Counted from the stretch's first letter, positions 1 through 5,343 are shown. The stretch: 5,343 nt of DNA from Candidatus Sulfopaludibacter sp. SbA3 (GCA_945861845.1 CAMAWS010000266.1:1-5343), one strand, 5' to 3'. Made by a program: numbers and translations. Notes: generated by a model not told the origin, from the sequence alone.

Positions 1-26
1 AATAGCGCGAAACTCTAAGCAAAGGC

Positions 27-55
27 CGCAGCCATCAGGAGCATGAGCGGCTGCG
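27..55 (+). other. hairpin in repeat copy 1 with AGGAG and ATG in its loop
   Basis: CGCAGCC at 27-33 is the reverse complement of GGCTGCG at 49-55, giving a 7-bp GC-rich stem around a 15-nt loop (34-48). The loop holds AGGAG (37-41) and the mini-ORF ATG (43-45). The same hairpin recurs at 111-139 and 195-223. In the fragment next to pilQ the 5' arm is present (242-248) but the 3' arm is absent. Base pairing is read from the sequence; folding in the cell is inferred. Confidence 0.6.
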
Positions 56-102
56 AATGCAAGCCCGACGCGAAGCGGGAGCGCGATAGCGCGATACTCT
101 AG
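43..102 (+). other. repeat-encoded mini-ORF, copy 1 (19 codons)
   Basis: ATG at 43 opens a 19-residue frame (MSGCECKPDAKRERDSAIL) closed by TAG at 100-102. The following repeat unit (127-186) encodes the identical peptide. The tail of the preceding unit (1-18) would end with N-S-A-K-L and TAA, so the stop position is kept although its third base changed. The peptide contains a C-E-C pair and a charged second half. AGGAG at 37-41 is only 1 nt from the ATG, much closer than normal for initiation, so translation is doubtful. I do not recognise the peptide and do not call it a gene. Confidence 0.25.
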
Positions 103-126
103 GCAAAGGCCGCAGCCATCAGGAGC

Positions 127-186
127 ATGAGCGGCTGCGAATGCAAGCCCGACGCGAAGCGGGAGCGCGATAGCGCGATACTCTAG
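127..186 (+). other. repeat-encoded mini-ORF, copy 2 (19 codons)
   Basis: This is an exact duplicate of the 43-102 mini-ORF, with ATG at 127 and TAG at 184-186. It is in the same frame because the repeat period is a multiple of three. Its AGGAG (121-125) again sits 1 nt before the ATG. Identity to copy 1 could reflect very recent duplication and not selection on the peptide, so it adds no independent evidence of coding. Confidence 0.22.
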
Positions 187-210
187 GCAAAGGCCGCAGC
201 CATCAGGAGA

Positions 211-261
211 ATGAGCGGCTGCGAATGCAAGCCCGATAGGGCGCAGCCATCAGGAGAATGA
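211..261 (+). other. mini-ORF ending 3 nt before pilQ (16 codons, possible leader peptide)
   Basis: ATG at 211 starts the same MSGCECKPD sequence. After the repeat breaks at 236 the frame continues as RAQPSGE and stops with TGA at 259-261. That stop is 3 nt before the pilQ ATG and in the same frame. The pilQ Shine-Dalgarno (252-256) therefore lies inside the end of this mini-ORF, an arrangement that would permit coupled re-initiation if the mini-ORF is translated. Its own AGGAG (205-209) is 1 nt from its ATG, which argues against efficient initiation. The positions are observed; the leader-peptide role is inference. Confidence 0.28.
252..256 (+). promoter_or_regulatory. pilQ ribosome binding site derived from the repeat
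   Basis: AGGAG ends 8 nt before the ATG at 265, a near-ideal spacing, and fixes the pilQ start. It belongs to the last fragment of the tandem repeat (242-261). It is the only well-placed Shine-Dalgarno I can find for any of the five genes in the window. Confidence 0.8.
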
Positions 262-264
262 CAC

Positions 265-2337
265 ATGAAAGTGTTCGATTCCAGGAAGTACGTTGCGGTC
301 GGCATGTTGTTGTTGATGTCGGCGCTGGCCGCCAACGGCTCTTCCAATTCGGAGACGGCCGTCGTCAGGGACGTTTCGTTCAGCCCTGAAGGCCAGTCTC
401 TTGAAATCAAGATCACGGTGACGGCCCACACGCGTTACACGTATTTTGAGCTTCCATCGCCGCACCGGCTCGTCGTCGATTTTCATGGGACTCAGAACAA
501 GGTTGGCTTTCAGCGGAAGCTGGTTGAAAGCGCCGTTGTCAGGCGCATACGGGCGTCTGCCTATAAGGACAGGAAGCGTAAAGCCACCAGGATCGTGTTT
601 GATCTTACCGGTAATGCGTCTTACGAGGTACGTGACAACGGTGAAGGAATCGTCAGTGTCGTCTTCAATCCGGACCCTGCGCCTGATCTTGAACCTGATC
701 TTGAAAATGAGCGGTTCCGGGTGCAGGCCCGGGAGCGCGCAGACATCCCGGTCATCGAAGATGGCGTAGTCTCGATCGCGCCGATCAATCTTGTGGCTGG
801 TCCTCCGATGGTTCCCGCGGTGGAAGAGCCAATTTCCATGATGAGTTTTTCGCGCTCGGCCATTCAATCTGCCTTGCTGCAGGGCGAAGAACCCGTTGTG
901 GCAGCGCCCTTGGAGCCAGTTGCGACGCCTGCTGGGTCCCAGACGGTGGCTGCTGCTCCAGTGGCCGCGCTGCCGTCGCCGCCAGCGGCCGCCGCGCCTT
1001 TTTTTGCGGGGCAGGCGGCCCCGGGCGCCACGCCGCAGTTTACAGGGGAGATCATTTCCCTCGACCTGAGGGAGGTGGACATCAAGGACTTCTTCCGTCT
1101 GGTCGGAGAAATCAGCGGCCTGAACGTCATTCTCGATCCCAACGTCGGCGGCTCGCTGACGATTCTGTTGAAGGACGTTCCCTGGGACCAGGCCCTGGAT
1201 ATTGTCCTGAAAAATTACCAGTTCGGTTCCCAGCTCCAGGGCAACGTTCTGCGTATAGCGACAAACGCGAAGCTTCAGCAGGAGCAGGAACAGCAGAAAA
1301 GTTTGCGTGATGCGCAGGAGCTGGTTGTCGAACTTGTGACGCGACCGATTATTTTGAATTACACCGAGGCAGACCTGGTTGTACCGACGTTGCGCTCGGT
1401 TCTATCTGCACGCGGCTCGATTATTCAGGATGCAAGGCGGAATGCGCTGATTGTTACCGATATTCCGAGTCAGTTCAGCCGCGTGGATGAAATGATTAAA
1501 TTCCTGGATACGCCCGCTCAGCAGGTCGAGATTGAGGCACGGCTGCTTTCAGCCAATAAGTCATTCTCTCGCGATATAGGCAATCAGCTGGGATTCCTTA
1601 TGGGTGCAAACAGCGGCGATGTGGTGACAGGCGCACCGGGGACTTCCAGTCCATTTGCCCGGACTCCGACCCCACGCGCGGGAAGCGGGTCTGGGCTGCC
1701 GCTTATTTCGAATTTCCCGGCAGCGGCAACCTCCGGGCTTTCGTTCCTGATCCAGCCCGGCGGAGATCTTCTTCTCGACGAAATCATCACGGCTGCTGAA
1801 GCTCGCGGTACGGCGAAGCTTATATCGAGGCCGAGAGTGATGACTCAGAACAACCAGGCGGCTGTCATTCAGCAGGGAACCCAGATTCCCGTACAGACGA
1901 ATGTCAACAACACGGTCACTGTCCAGTTCCTGACCTTCGCTCTGCAACTTAACGTTACGCCGCGGATTACCGATGCCGGAACGATCCTGCTGCAGGTGGT
2001 GATCGACAACAGCACGCCGGATTTCGCTCGCGCTGTGAATGGCATACCTTCGATTTCGAAGCAATCTGCTCAAACCAACGTTCTCATTCCAGACGGTGGC
2101 ACGGCGGTAGTCGGCGGAATTCTTCTCGACAGCGATTCTGTCAATGTGCGTCAGGTTCCCGGCCTTGGCAGCCTTCCTGTCATCGGCCACCTGTTCAAGA
2201 ACACGCAGACGCTAAAGAGCACGAGCGAACTGATTTTCTTTGTTACGGCCCGCATAAAACCGATGGATGCAATCACGGTGTTGGGTGAAGGCCAGCAGGG
2301 AGCGCCCCTGGCAGAGCAGCCCCAACAGCCCCTGTGA
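265..2337 (+). CDS. pilQ: type IV pilus secretin PilQ
   Basis: This 690-residue protein forms the outer-membrane ring through which the type IV pilus is extruded and retracted. Residues 1 to about 23 are a signal peptide (basic start, hydrophobic GMLLLMSALA core). One AMIN domain, which binds peptidoglycan in this family, covers about 33-135. A Pro/Ala-rich linker with no predicted fold runs from about 200 to 258. The secretin N0/STN domain (about 264-332) and one N1/Secretin_N domain (about 360-418) follow. The beta-barrel secretin domain spans about 420-665 and includes the diagnostic VPGLGSLPVIGHLFK at 631-645. A Gly/Ser/Pro-rich insertion at about 445-490 lies within the barrel region, as is common for gate or crown loops. 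GspD of type II secretion is the main alternative, but the AMIN domain and single N1 favour PilQ. The start is supported by the AGGAG at 252-256 and the signal peptide. The other pil genes presumably lie to the left, outside the window. Confidence 0.93.
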   Translation: MKVFDSRKYVAVGMLLLMSALAANGSSNSETAVVRDVSFSPEGQSLEIKITVTAHTRYTYFELPSPHRLVVDFHGTQNKVGFQRKLVESAVVRRIRASAYKDRKRKATRIVFDLTGNASYEVRDNGEGIVSVVFNPDPAPDLEPDLENERFRVQARERADIPVIEDGVVSIAPINLVAGPPMVPAVEEPISMMSFSRSAIQSALLQGEEPVVAAPLEPVATPAGSQTVAAAPVAALPSPPAAAAPFFAGQAAPGATPQFTGEIISLDLREVDIKDFFRLVGEISGLNVILDPNVGGSLTILLKDVPWDQALDIVLKNYQFGSQLQGNVLRIATNAKLQQEQEQQKSLRDAQELVVELVTRPIILNYTEADLVVPTLRSVLSARGSIIQDARRNALIVTDIPSQFSRVDEMIKFLDTPAQQVEIEARLLSANKSFSRDIGNQLGFLMGANSGDVVTGAPGTSSPFARTPTPRAGSGSGLPLISNFPAAATSGLSFLIQPGGDLLLDEIITAAEARGTAKLISRPRVMTQNNQAAVIQQGTQIPVQTNVNNTVTVQFLTFALQLNVTPRITDAGTILLQVVIDNSTPDFARAVNGIPSISKQSAQTNVLIPDGGTAVVGGILLDSDSVNVRQVPGLGSLPVIGHLFKNTQTLKSTSELIFFVTARIKPMDAITVLGEGQQGAPLAEQPQQPL
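682..705 (+). repeat. 12-bp tandem duplication within pilQ
   Basis: CCTGATCTTGAA occurs twice in direct succession (682-693 and 694-705). It encodes P-D-L-E twice, at residues 140-147 just after the AMIN domain. The two units are identical at the DNA level, suggesting a recent in-frame slippage or duplication in a tolerant linker. Confidence 0.85.
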
Positions 2338-2735
2338 CGCCAGTGAGAGAGGGCATTGAAGCCAACGAGGCGGCGCCACAGTCGCGGTTCCGCGGCGTGC
2401 TGGAGCGATTGCGCCAAAACGTGGCTGGCGCCAGGGCAATCGTCGTAGCGGCATCGGATGGGATGGTGTTGGACCAGGTTTCCCTGGATCCGGCCGCCGA
2501 CGTTGACCTGTTGGCCGCGGAATTTGCGATGCTGCTCCGTATTGCGGGGAGAACTTCTGAAGATACCGGAAGCGGCGGCCTCGTCGAGCACATCCTGGTT
2601 TCCGAGAAAGCCATCACGATCGCCCGCCATATTTCCCCAGAGCAATTCTTGATTCTCGTTTTTGATATACAGGACCAGATTGGCCGTGCGCGTTACGAAA
2701 TGAAGCAGGCCGCGTGGGAGCTGGGACTAAAGTAG
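2334..2735 (+). CDS. Roadblock/LC7 (MglB-like) domain protein
   Basis: This 133-residue cytoplasmic protein has no signal peptide or membrane segment. Its core resembles the Roadblock/LC7 fold. There is a first helix at about 18-31. A strand and turn, [12 protein letters not shown] at 35-46, form the characteristic hydrophobic strand followed by D-G. A long helix covers about 55-72, strands about 84-110 ([23 protein letters not shown]), and a terminal helix about 112-131. Members of this family, such as MglB, dimerise and act on Ras-like GTPases. In Myxococcus MglB is the GTPase-activating protein for MglA, which controls pilus polarity. No GTPase gene is visible here, so partner and function are inferred. 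The GTG start overlaps the pilQ stop as GTGA and no Shine-Dalgarno precedes it, which suggests translational coupling to pilQ. GTG at 2343 is an alternative in-frame start three codons later. Confidence 0.75.
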   Translation: MTPVREGIEANEAAPQSRFRGVLERLRQNVAGARAIVVAASDGMVLDQVSLDPAADVDLLAAEFAMLLRIAGRTSEDTGSGGLVEHILVSEKAITIARHISPEQFLILVFDIQDQIGRARYEMKQAAWELGLK

Positions 2736-2744
2736 GAATTTCCC

Positions 2745-2753
2745 TGCTATAAT
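2745..2753 (+). promoter_or_regulatory. extended -10 promoter in front of accB
   Basis: TGCTATAAT is a perfect extended -10 element (TG at 2745-2746, TATAAT at 2748-2753), located just after the Roadblock stop codon. No good -35 is present. The best candidate, GGGACT at 2723-2728, matches only the central GAC and is 19 bp away, but an extended -10 can function without one. The expected start of transcription is around 2759-2761, which leaves only about 10 nt before the accB ATG at 2770. The sequence is observed; promoter activity is inferred. Confidence 0.6.
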
Positions 2754-2769
2754 CTCAAATTGCATTTTT

Positions 2770-3225
2770 ATGACTCTTAAGGAACTTAGAGAACTTATCG
2801 AACTGTTTACAGCAAGGGAATCCCTCGAAGAACTGGAAGTTGAAAAGTCCGGCGTTCGTTTGAGGATCAAGCGGGCTGGGCTGCACGCCACGCCGGTTGT
2901 AACTGCCCACTCCGCGCATGCCGTCGTTCATCAGCCGGTCTCCGCGCCTCCGACTCCCGCCCCGGTGGAGGCCGAAAGCGACGATCTTTTCTACATTAAG
3001 TCTCCAATGGTCGGAACGTTCTATCCGGCAGCCGCGCCAACTTCCGCTCCATTCGTTTCGGTGGGAGATATTGTCGAGAAAGGAACCGTGCTCTGCATCA
3101 TCGAGGCGATGAAATTGATGAATGAGATCGAGTCGGAAGTTGCCGGCGAAATTGTCAGTATCATCCACGAAAATGGCAAGCCCGTGGAATACGGTGACAA
3201 GCTCTTCGCTATCCGTCCTCGGTAA
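2770..3225 (+). CDS. accB: biotin carboxyl carrier protein of acetyl-CoA carboxylase
   Basis: AccB carries the biotin that is carboxylated by AccC and then delivers the carboxyl group to acetyl-CoA to make malonyl-CoA for fatty-acid synthesis in the cytoplasm. The 151-residue length fits the family. Residues 1-35 resemble the usual N-terminal helix and strand ([11 protein letters not shown], then GVRLRIKR). An Ala/Pro-rich linker spans about 40-70. The biotinyl domain covers about 73-150, with the biotin attachment motif E-A-M-K-L-M at 112-117 and Lys115 as the modified residue. The protruding thumb typical of bacterial AccB is kept (S-P-M-V-G-T-F-Y at 78-85 and the loop after it), which separates it from other biotinyl or lipoyl domains. 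The ATG at 2770 has no Shine-Dalgarno. The in-frame stop TAA at 2728-2730 and the lack of another good start support it. accC follows after 5 nt. Confidence 0.96.
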   Translation: MTLKELRELIELFTARESLEELEVEKSGVRLRIKRAGLHATPVVTAHSAHAVVHQPVSAPPTPAPVEAESDDLFYIKSPMVGTFYPAAAPTSAPFVSVGDIVEKGTVLCIIEAMKLMNEIESEVAGEIVSIIHENGKPVEYGDKLFAIRPR

Positions 3226-3230
3226 CTCTC

Positions 3231-4598
3231 ATGTTTAAAAAGATACTCGTCGCCAACCGGGGAGAAATCGCCCTTCGAATCATCCTGTCATGCAAGGAGA
3301 TGGGCATAAAGACGGTCGCCGTGTTTTCCGAAGCGGATCGTCACGCCTTGCACGTCCGGTTCGCGGATCAGGCTATTTGCATCGGGCCTCCGAAGAGTTC
3401 TGAGAGCTACCTGAACATTCCCAGCGTCATCAGTGCGGCCGAAGTGACCAATGCCGACGCCATCCATCCCGGCTACGGATTTCTTTCCGAGAGCGCGTAC
3501 TTTGCCGAAGTATGTGAAACCAGCCGGATCAAATTCATCGGGCCGAGGTCCGACAATATTCGAATGATGGGCGACAAGGCGCGGGCTCGAAGCGAGATGA
3601 GCCGCGTGGGCCTGAAGGTTTTGCCGGGAAGTTCGAAATGCGTTCACACGGAAAACGACGCAATCGCCACGGCTGAGGCAATCGGATACCCGGTGATAAT
3701 CAAGGCCGCTGCAGGCGGCGGAGGCCGGGGCATGCGCCTGGTTCGCGACCGCAGCGAGTTGCTCGTAGGCCTGAAAACCGCCCAGGCCGAGGCTGCCAGC
3801 GCATTCGGCGTTCCCGACTGCTACATCGAAAAATTCGTCGAGCGGGCCCGCCACATTGAATTCCAGATCATGGCCGACGAATACGGCAACGTTATTCACC
3901 TCGGCGAACGGGAGTGTTCCATCCAGCGGCGGCATCAGAAGCTTATCGAGGAGTCGCCCTCCGTAATCATGACGGACGAATTGCGAGAGAAAGTGGGCAG
4001 CCAGGTTACCGCTGCGATGGGCGAGCTCGGGTATTCGAACGTCGGGACCCTCGAGTTCCTGGTCGACGAGAATCGCGATTTCTACTTCATGGAAATGAAT
4101 ACCAGGGTCCAGGTGGAGCATCCCGTGACGGAGATGGTCACGGGGATCGATATCGTCCGGGACCAGATCCTGATTGCGAGCGGCGAGCGGCTGCCCCACC
4201 GGCAGCAGGACATTCAATTCCGCGGTCACGCTCTCGAATGCCGTATCAATGCGGAAGATCCTGTCACGCACAGGCCTTCGCCCGGGAAGATCACATCATG
4301 GCACGCTCCGGGCGGACCGGGGGTTCGTGTCGATACCGCCGCTTATGGAGAGTACGTGATTCCGCCTTACTATGACTCCCTGATCGCCAAGCTCATCGTT
4401 CACGGATCCACGCGCGACGAGGCCATTCGCCGCATGGAGCGAGCACTGGATATGTTCATCCTCGAGGGCGTGAAGACCTCGATTCCACTGCATCGCCAGC
4501 TCATGCGCAATCCGGACTTCCGTTCCGGCAACATCCACACAAAATTCCTCGATCAATTGCAGCAGGAGGCCCGGACAAGACCCGTCGAGATCGCATGA
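3231..4598 (+). CDS. accC: biotin carboxylase subunit of acetyl-CoA carboxylase
   Basis: AccC uses ATP and bicarbonate to carboxylate the biotin on AccB. At 455 residues it is close to the usual length of about 450. The N-terminal domain begins with [15 protein letters not shown], and [10 protein letters not shown] follows at about 79-88. The ATP-grasp region has M-G-D-K (Lys116), Lys158, the glycine-rich loop G-G-G-G-R-G-M-R at 162-169, and E-K-F-V-E at 200-204. R-R-H-Q-K at 233-237 and the catalytic segment [12 protein letters not shown] at 288-299 are intact, with Glu288, Asn290, Arg292, Glu296 and Arg338 matching the E. coli enzyme as I recall it. The C-terminal domain includes RINAEDP and [12 protein letters not shown]. 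No active-site residue appears missing. Pyruvate or propionyl-CoA carboxylase biotin carboxylases are related, but the adjacent stand-alone AccB favours acetyl-CoA carboxylase. The start lies 5 nt after accB without a Shine-Dalgarno, consistent with coupling. accA and accD are not in the window. Confidence 0.96.
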   Translation: MFKKILVANRGEIALRIILSCKEMGIKTVAVFSEADRHALHVRFADQAICIGPPKSSESYLNIPSVISAAEVTNADAIHPGYGFLSESAYFAEVCETSRIKFIGPRSDNIRMMGDKARARSEMSRVGLKVLPGSSKCVHTENDAIATAEAIGYPVIIKAAAGGGGRGMRLVRDRSELLVGLKTAQAEAASAFGVPDCYIEKFVERARHIEFQIMADEYGNVIHLGERECSIQRRHQKLIEESPSVIMTDELREKVGSQVTAAMGELGYSNVGTLEFLVDENRDFYFMEMNTRVQVEHPVTEMVTGIDIVRDQILIASGERLPHRQQDIQFRGHALECRINAEDPVTHRPSPGKITSWHAPGGPGVRVDTAAYGEYVIPPYYDSLIAKLIVHGSTRDEAIRRMERALDMFILEGVKTSIPLHRQLMRNPDFRSGNIHTKFLDQLQQEARTRPVEIA

Positions 4599-5203
4599 GC
4601 GAGTTTCCGCGGCTCTACGCGATCGCGGATGCCTCGTTCGGCGACTCCGTCGAGTTGGCGCGCGCTCTTTTCGATGGCGGGGCGCGACTGGTGCAGGTGC
4701 GGAACAAGGCAGCCGGCGCACGCGATTTCCTTGCCAGCGTCGAGCAGATACTGGCAATTGCGCCCGGGGGAAGCCAGGTCCTTGTCAACGACCGGGTGGA
4801 CATCGCCGCCATTGCCGGCGCAGCCGGCGTGCACCTTGGACAAGAGGATCTTCCGGTTGATGCTGCGCGCCGGATGCTGGGCCCCGGCCGCCTCGTCGGC
4901 TTTTCCACTCACAATTTTGGGCAGGCAGTTGAGGCGGATGCCCTGCCAGTGGATTACATCGCCGTTGGCCCCATATTTCAGACATCGACGAAGAAGAATC
5001 CCGATCCCGTCGTGGGAATCGCTGAGCTTGGCAGGATTTGCAGGGCCGTGCGAAAGCCGGTCGTTGCCATTGGCGGCATCACGATCGAAACGGTTGGCCC
5101 CGTAATCGCGGCAGGAGCCGCTTCGGTAGCGGTGATTCGAGACCTGCTCGCCGCGCCTGATATCTCTGCCAGGGTGCGGGAATACTCCCGGCTCATACTG
5201 TAG
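4595..5203 (+). CDS. thiE: thiamine-phosphate synthase
   Basis: ThiE joins hydroxymethylpyrimidine diphosphate and thiazole phosphate to make thiamine phosphate in the cytoplasm. The 202-residue TIM barrel shows the family's landmarks in order: R-L-Y-A-I-A-D at 6-12, Q-V-R-N-K at 34-38 (usually Q-x-R-E/D-K), N-D-R at 65-67, G-V-H-L-G-Q-E-D at 78-85 with Asp66 and Asp85 as likely metal ligands, G-F-S-T-H at 102-106, [11 protein letters not shown] at 124-134, and A-I-G-G-I at 158-162. The last phosphate-binding segment reads A-S-V-A-V-I-R (176-182), where family members I recall have a Gly and an Ser (D-G-V-x-x-I-S). The related thiazole tautomerase TenI is the main alternative, but the N-D-R, Q-E-D and T-x-T-K-K set favours ThiE. 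The ATG overlaps the accC stop as ATGA. A good AGGAGG (4564-4569) lies 25 nt upstream, too far for normal use, so coupling to accC is likely. No other thiamine gene is visible. Confidence 0.88.
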   Translation: MSEFPRLYAIADASFGDSVELARALFDGGARLVQVRNKAAGARDFLASVEQILAIAPGGSQVLVNDRVDIAAIAGAAGVHLGQEDLPVDAARRMLGPGRLVGFSTHNFGQAVEADALPVDYIAVGPIFQTSTKKNPDPVVGIAELGRICRAVRKPVVAIGGITIETVGPVIAAGAASVAVIRDLLAAPDISARVREYSRLIL

Positions 5204-5204
5204 G

Positions 5205-5221
5205 CGCGGTCAGTGACCGCG
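5205..5221 (+). terminator. hairpin directly after thiE, possible terminator
   Basis: CGCGGTC (5205-5211) and GACCGCG (5215-5221) form a perfect 7-bp GC-rich stem with a 3-nt loop (AGT), starting 2 nt after the thiE stop. The following bases contain only a TTT at 5227-5229 and no proper U-tract, so this is not a standard intrinsic terminator. It may mark the end of the operon through another mechanism or be a small palindromic repeat. Confidence 0.4.
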
Positions 5222-5281
5222 TCAGGTTTGGACATTAAACAGGGCATTAACTTACTTGGCTCAACCCAGTTGCGAGATCGT

Positions 5282-5296
5282 AGACTTCGAACGTCT
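5282..5296. other. near-palindrome around TTCGAA
   Basis: AGAC (5282-5285) and GTCT (5293-5296) are complementary and flank the palindrome TTCGAA (5286-5291), with one unpaired C at 5292. It could be a weak hairpin or a dimeric protein-binding site for a gene to the right. There is no supporting second copy in the window. Confidence 0.25.
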
Positions 5297-5311
5297 TTCA
5301 GTCCACCTGTG

Positions 5312-5335
5312 GGCGCGGGGCTTTAGCCTCGTGCC
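5312..5335. repeat. 10-bp stem hairpin, REP-like palindromic element
   Basis: GGCGCGGGGC (5312-5321) pairs with GCCTCGTGCC (5326-5335) over 10 bp, including two G-T wobbles (5315/5332 and 5318/5329), with the 4-nt loop TTTA. The wobble positions suggest it folds as RNA or single-stranded DNA on this strand. The core GGGGCTTTAGCCTC looks like the short intergenic palindromes scattered in some Acidobacteriota genomes, from memory only. No U-tract follows within the window, so a terminator is less likely than a REP-type repeat. Confidence 0.45.
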
Positions 5336-5343
5336 AGGATCAA

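Larger units (their letters stand above)
1..261 (+). repeat. 84-bp tandem repeat array in the pilQ leader
   Basis: The stretch before pilQ is a direct tandem repeat with a period of exactly 84 bp. Copies at 21-104 and 105-188 are identical over all 84 bases. Positions 1-20 are the end of an earlier copy and differ from the others at three bases (1, 11 and 18). A third copy starts at 189 and matches to 236 except for C to A at 210. A 20-bp fragment at 242-261 matches the part of the unit carrying AGGAG and ATGA, again with A for C. The array probably continues left of the window. There are no variable spacers, so it is not CRISPR. No long reading frame crosses it on the + strand. I see no recognisable promoter in it. 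The repeat and its coordinates are read directly; its role is unknown. Confidence 0.95.
5222..5343. other. non-coding right end
   Basis: I see no plausible reading frame, RNA gene or convincing promoter between the thiE hairpin and the window end. TTGGAC (5228-5233) followed by TAACTT-like bases is too poor a match and spacing to call a promoter. The region holds the TTCGAA near-palindrome and the 10-bp hairpin listed separately. Confidence 0.6.

Noticed and set aside
91..100. GATACT in each repeat as a -10 promoter element
   Set aside because: It matches only 4 of 6 consensus bases and no -35 lies at a suitable distance in the GC-rich sequence before it.
1..261. CRISPR array
   Set aside because: The 84-bp units repeat over their whole length; there are no short repeats alternating with unique spacers.
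250..867. 205-codon minus-strand frame opposite the start of pilQ
   Set aside because: It overlaps the pilQ signal peptide and AMIN domain and has an arginine-rich composition typical of antisense shadows.
1561..2190. 209-codon minus-strand frame opposite pilQ
   Set aside because: It lies over the conserved secretin domain, and its translation has no recognisable motif.
3288..4271. 327-codon open frame on the minus strand opposite accC
   Set aside because: It is a shadow of GC-rich coding sequence: accC is complete and strongly conserved on the + strand, and the antisense translation resembles no family I know.
4564..4569. AGGAGG as the thiE ribosome binding site
   Set aside because: It is 25 nt before the ATG, too far for normal use; it falls inside accC codons.
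4595..5203. Thiazole tautomerase TenI instead of ThiE
   Set aside because: N-D-R, G-Q-E-D and T-S-T-K-K are all present, which fits ThiE better, although the last phosphate segment is atypical.
5228..5250. Promoter for a gene to the right (TTGGAC and TAACTT-like bases)
   Set aside because: Weak matches and a spacer of about 14 bp.

Overview
This window carries five intact, same-strand (+) genes packed almost without gaps: pilQ (type IV pilus secretin), a Roadblock/LC7-domain gene, accB and accC (biotin carboxyl carrier protein and biotin carboxylase of acetyl-CoA carboxylase), and thiE (thiamine-phosphate synthase). The GC-rich sequence, the single-AMIN PilQ followed by a Roadblock gene and accBC-thiE, and the GC-rich hairpins at the right end suggest an environmental Gram-negative bacterium. 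Acidobacteriota is my best guess. This rests on remembered gene order and not on a database search, so treat it as moderate to low confidence.

Layout. Positions 1-264 hold no ordinary gene. They are a tandem array with an 84-bp period: two identical full copies (21-104 and 105-188), the tail of an earlier copy (1-20), a third copy cut short at 236, and a 20-bp fragment (242-261). That last fragment supplies the Shine-Dalgarno sequence of pilQ. pilQ (265-2337) shares a 4-bp GTGA overlap with the Roadblock gene (2334-2735). A short gap with a strong extended -10 promoter precedes accB (2770-3225), accC follows after 5 nt (3231-4598), and thiE overlaps accC by the 4-bp ATGA (4595-5203). The right end (5204-5343) is non-coding and contains two strong hairpins.

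How the genes relate. PilQ forms the outer-membrane channel of the type IV pilus. It is probably the last pil gene of a cluster that begins left of the window. The Roadblock protein, translationally coupled to PilQ, is MglB-like and could link pili to a small GTPase, but no GTPase gene is visible here. AccB and AccC work together in the first half-reaction of fatty-acid synthesis (ATP-dependent carboxylation of biotin on AccB). ThiE belongs to an unrelated cofactor pathway and seems to share their transcript.

The most unusual part is the array in front of pilQ. Each full copy encodes the same 19-codon mini-ORF (MSGCECKPD...) in the same frame as pilQ. Each also forms a 7-bp hairpin with an AGGAG in its loop. 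Only the final fragment, which lost the 3' arm of the hairpin, presents a well-spaced AGGAG to a real gene. Whether this is a regulatory leader, a mobile or expanding repeat family, or neutral duplication cannot be decided from this window.
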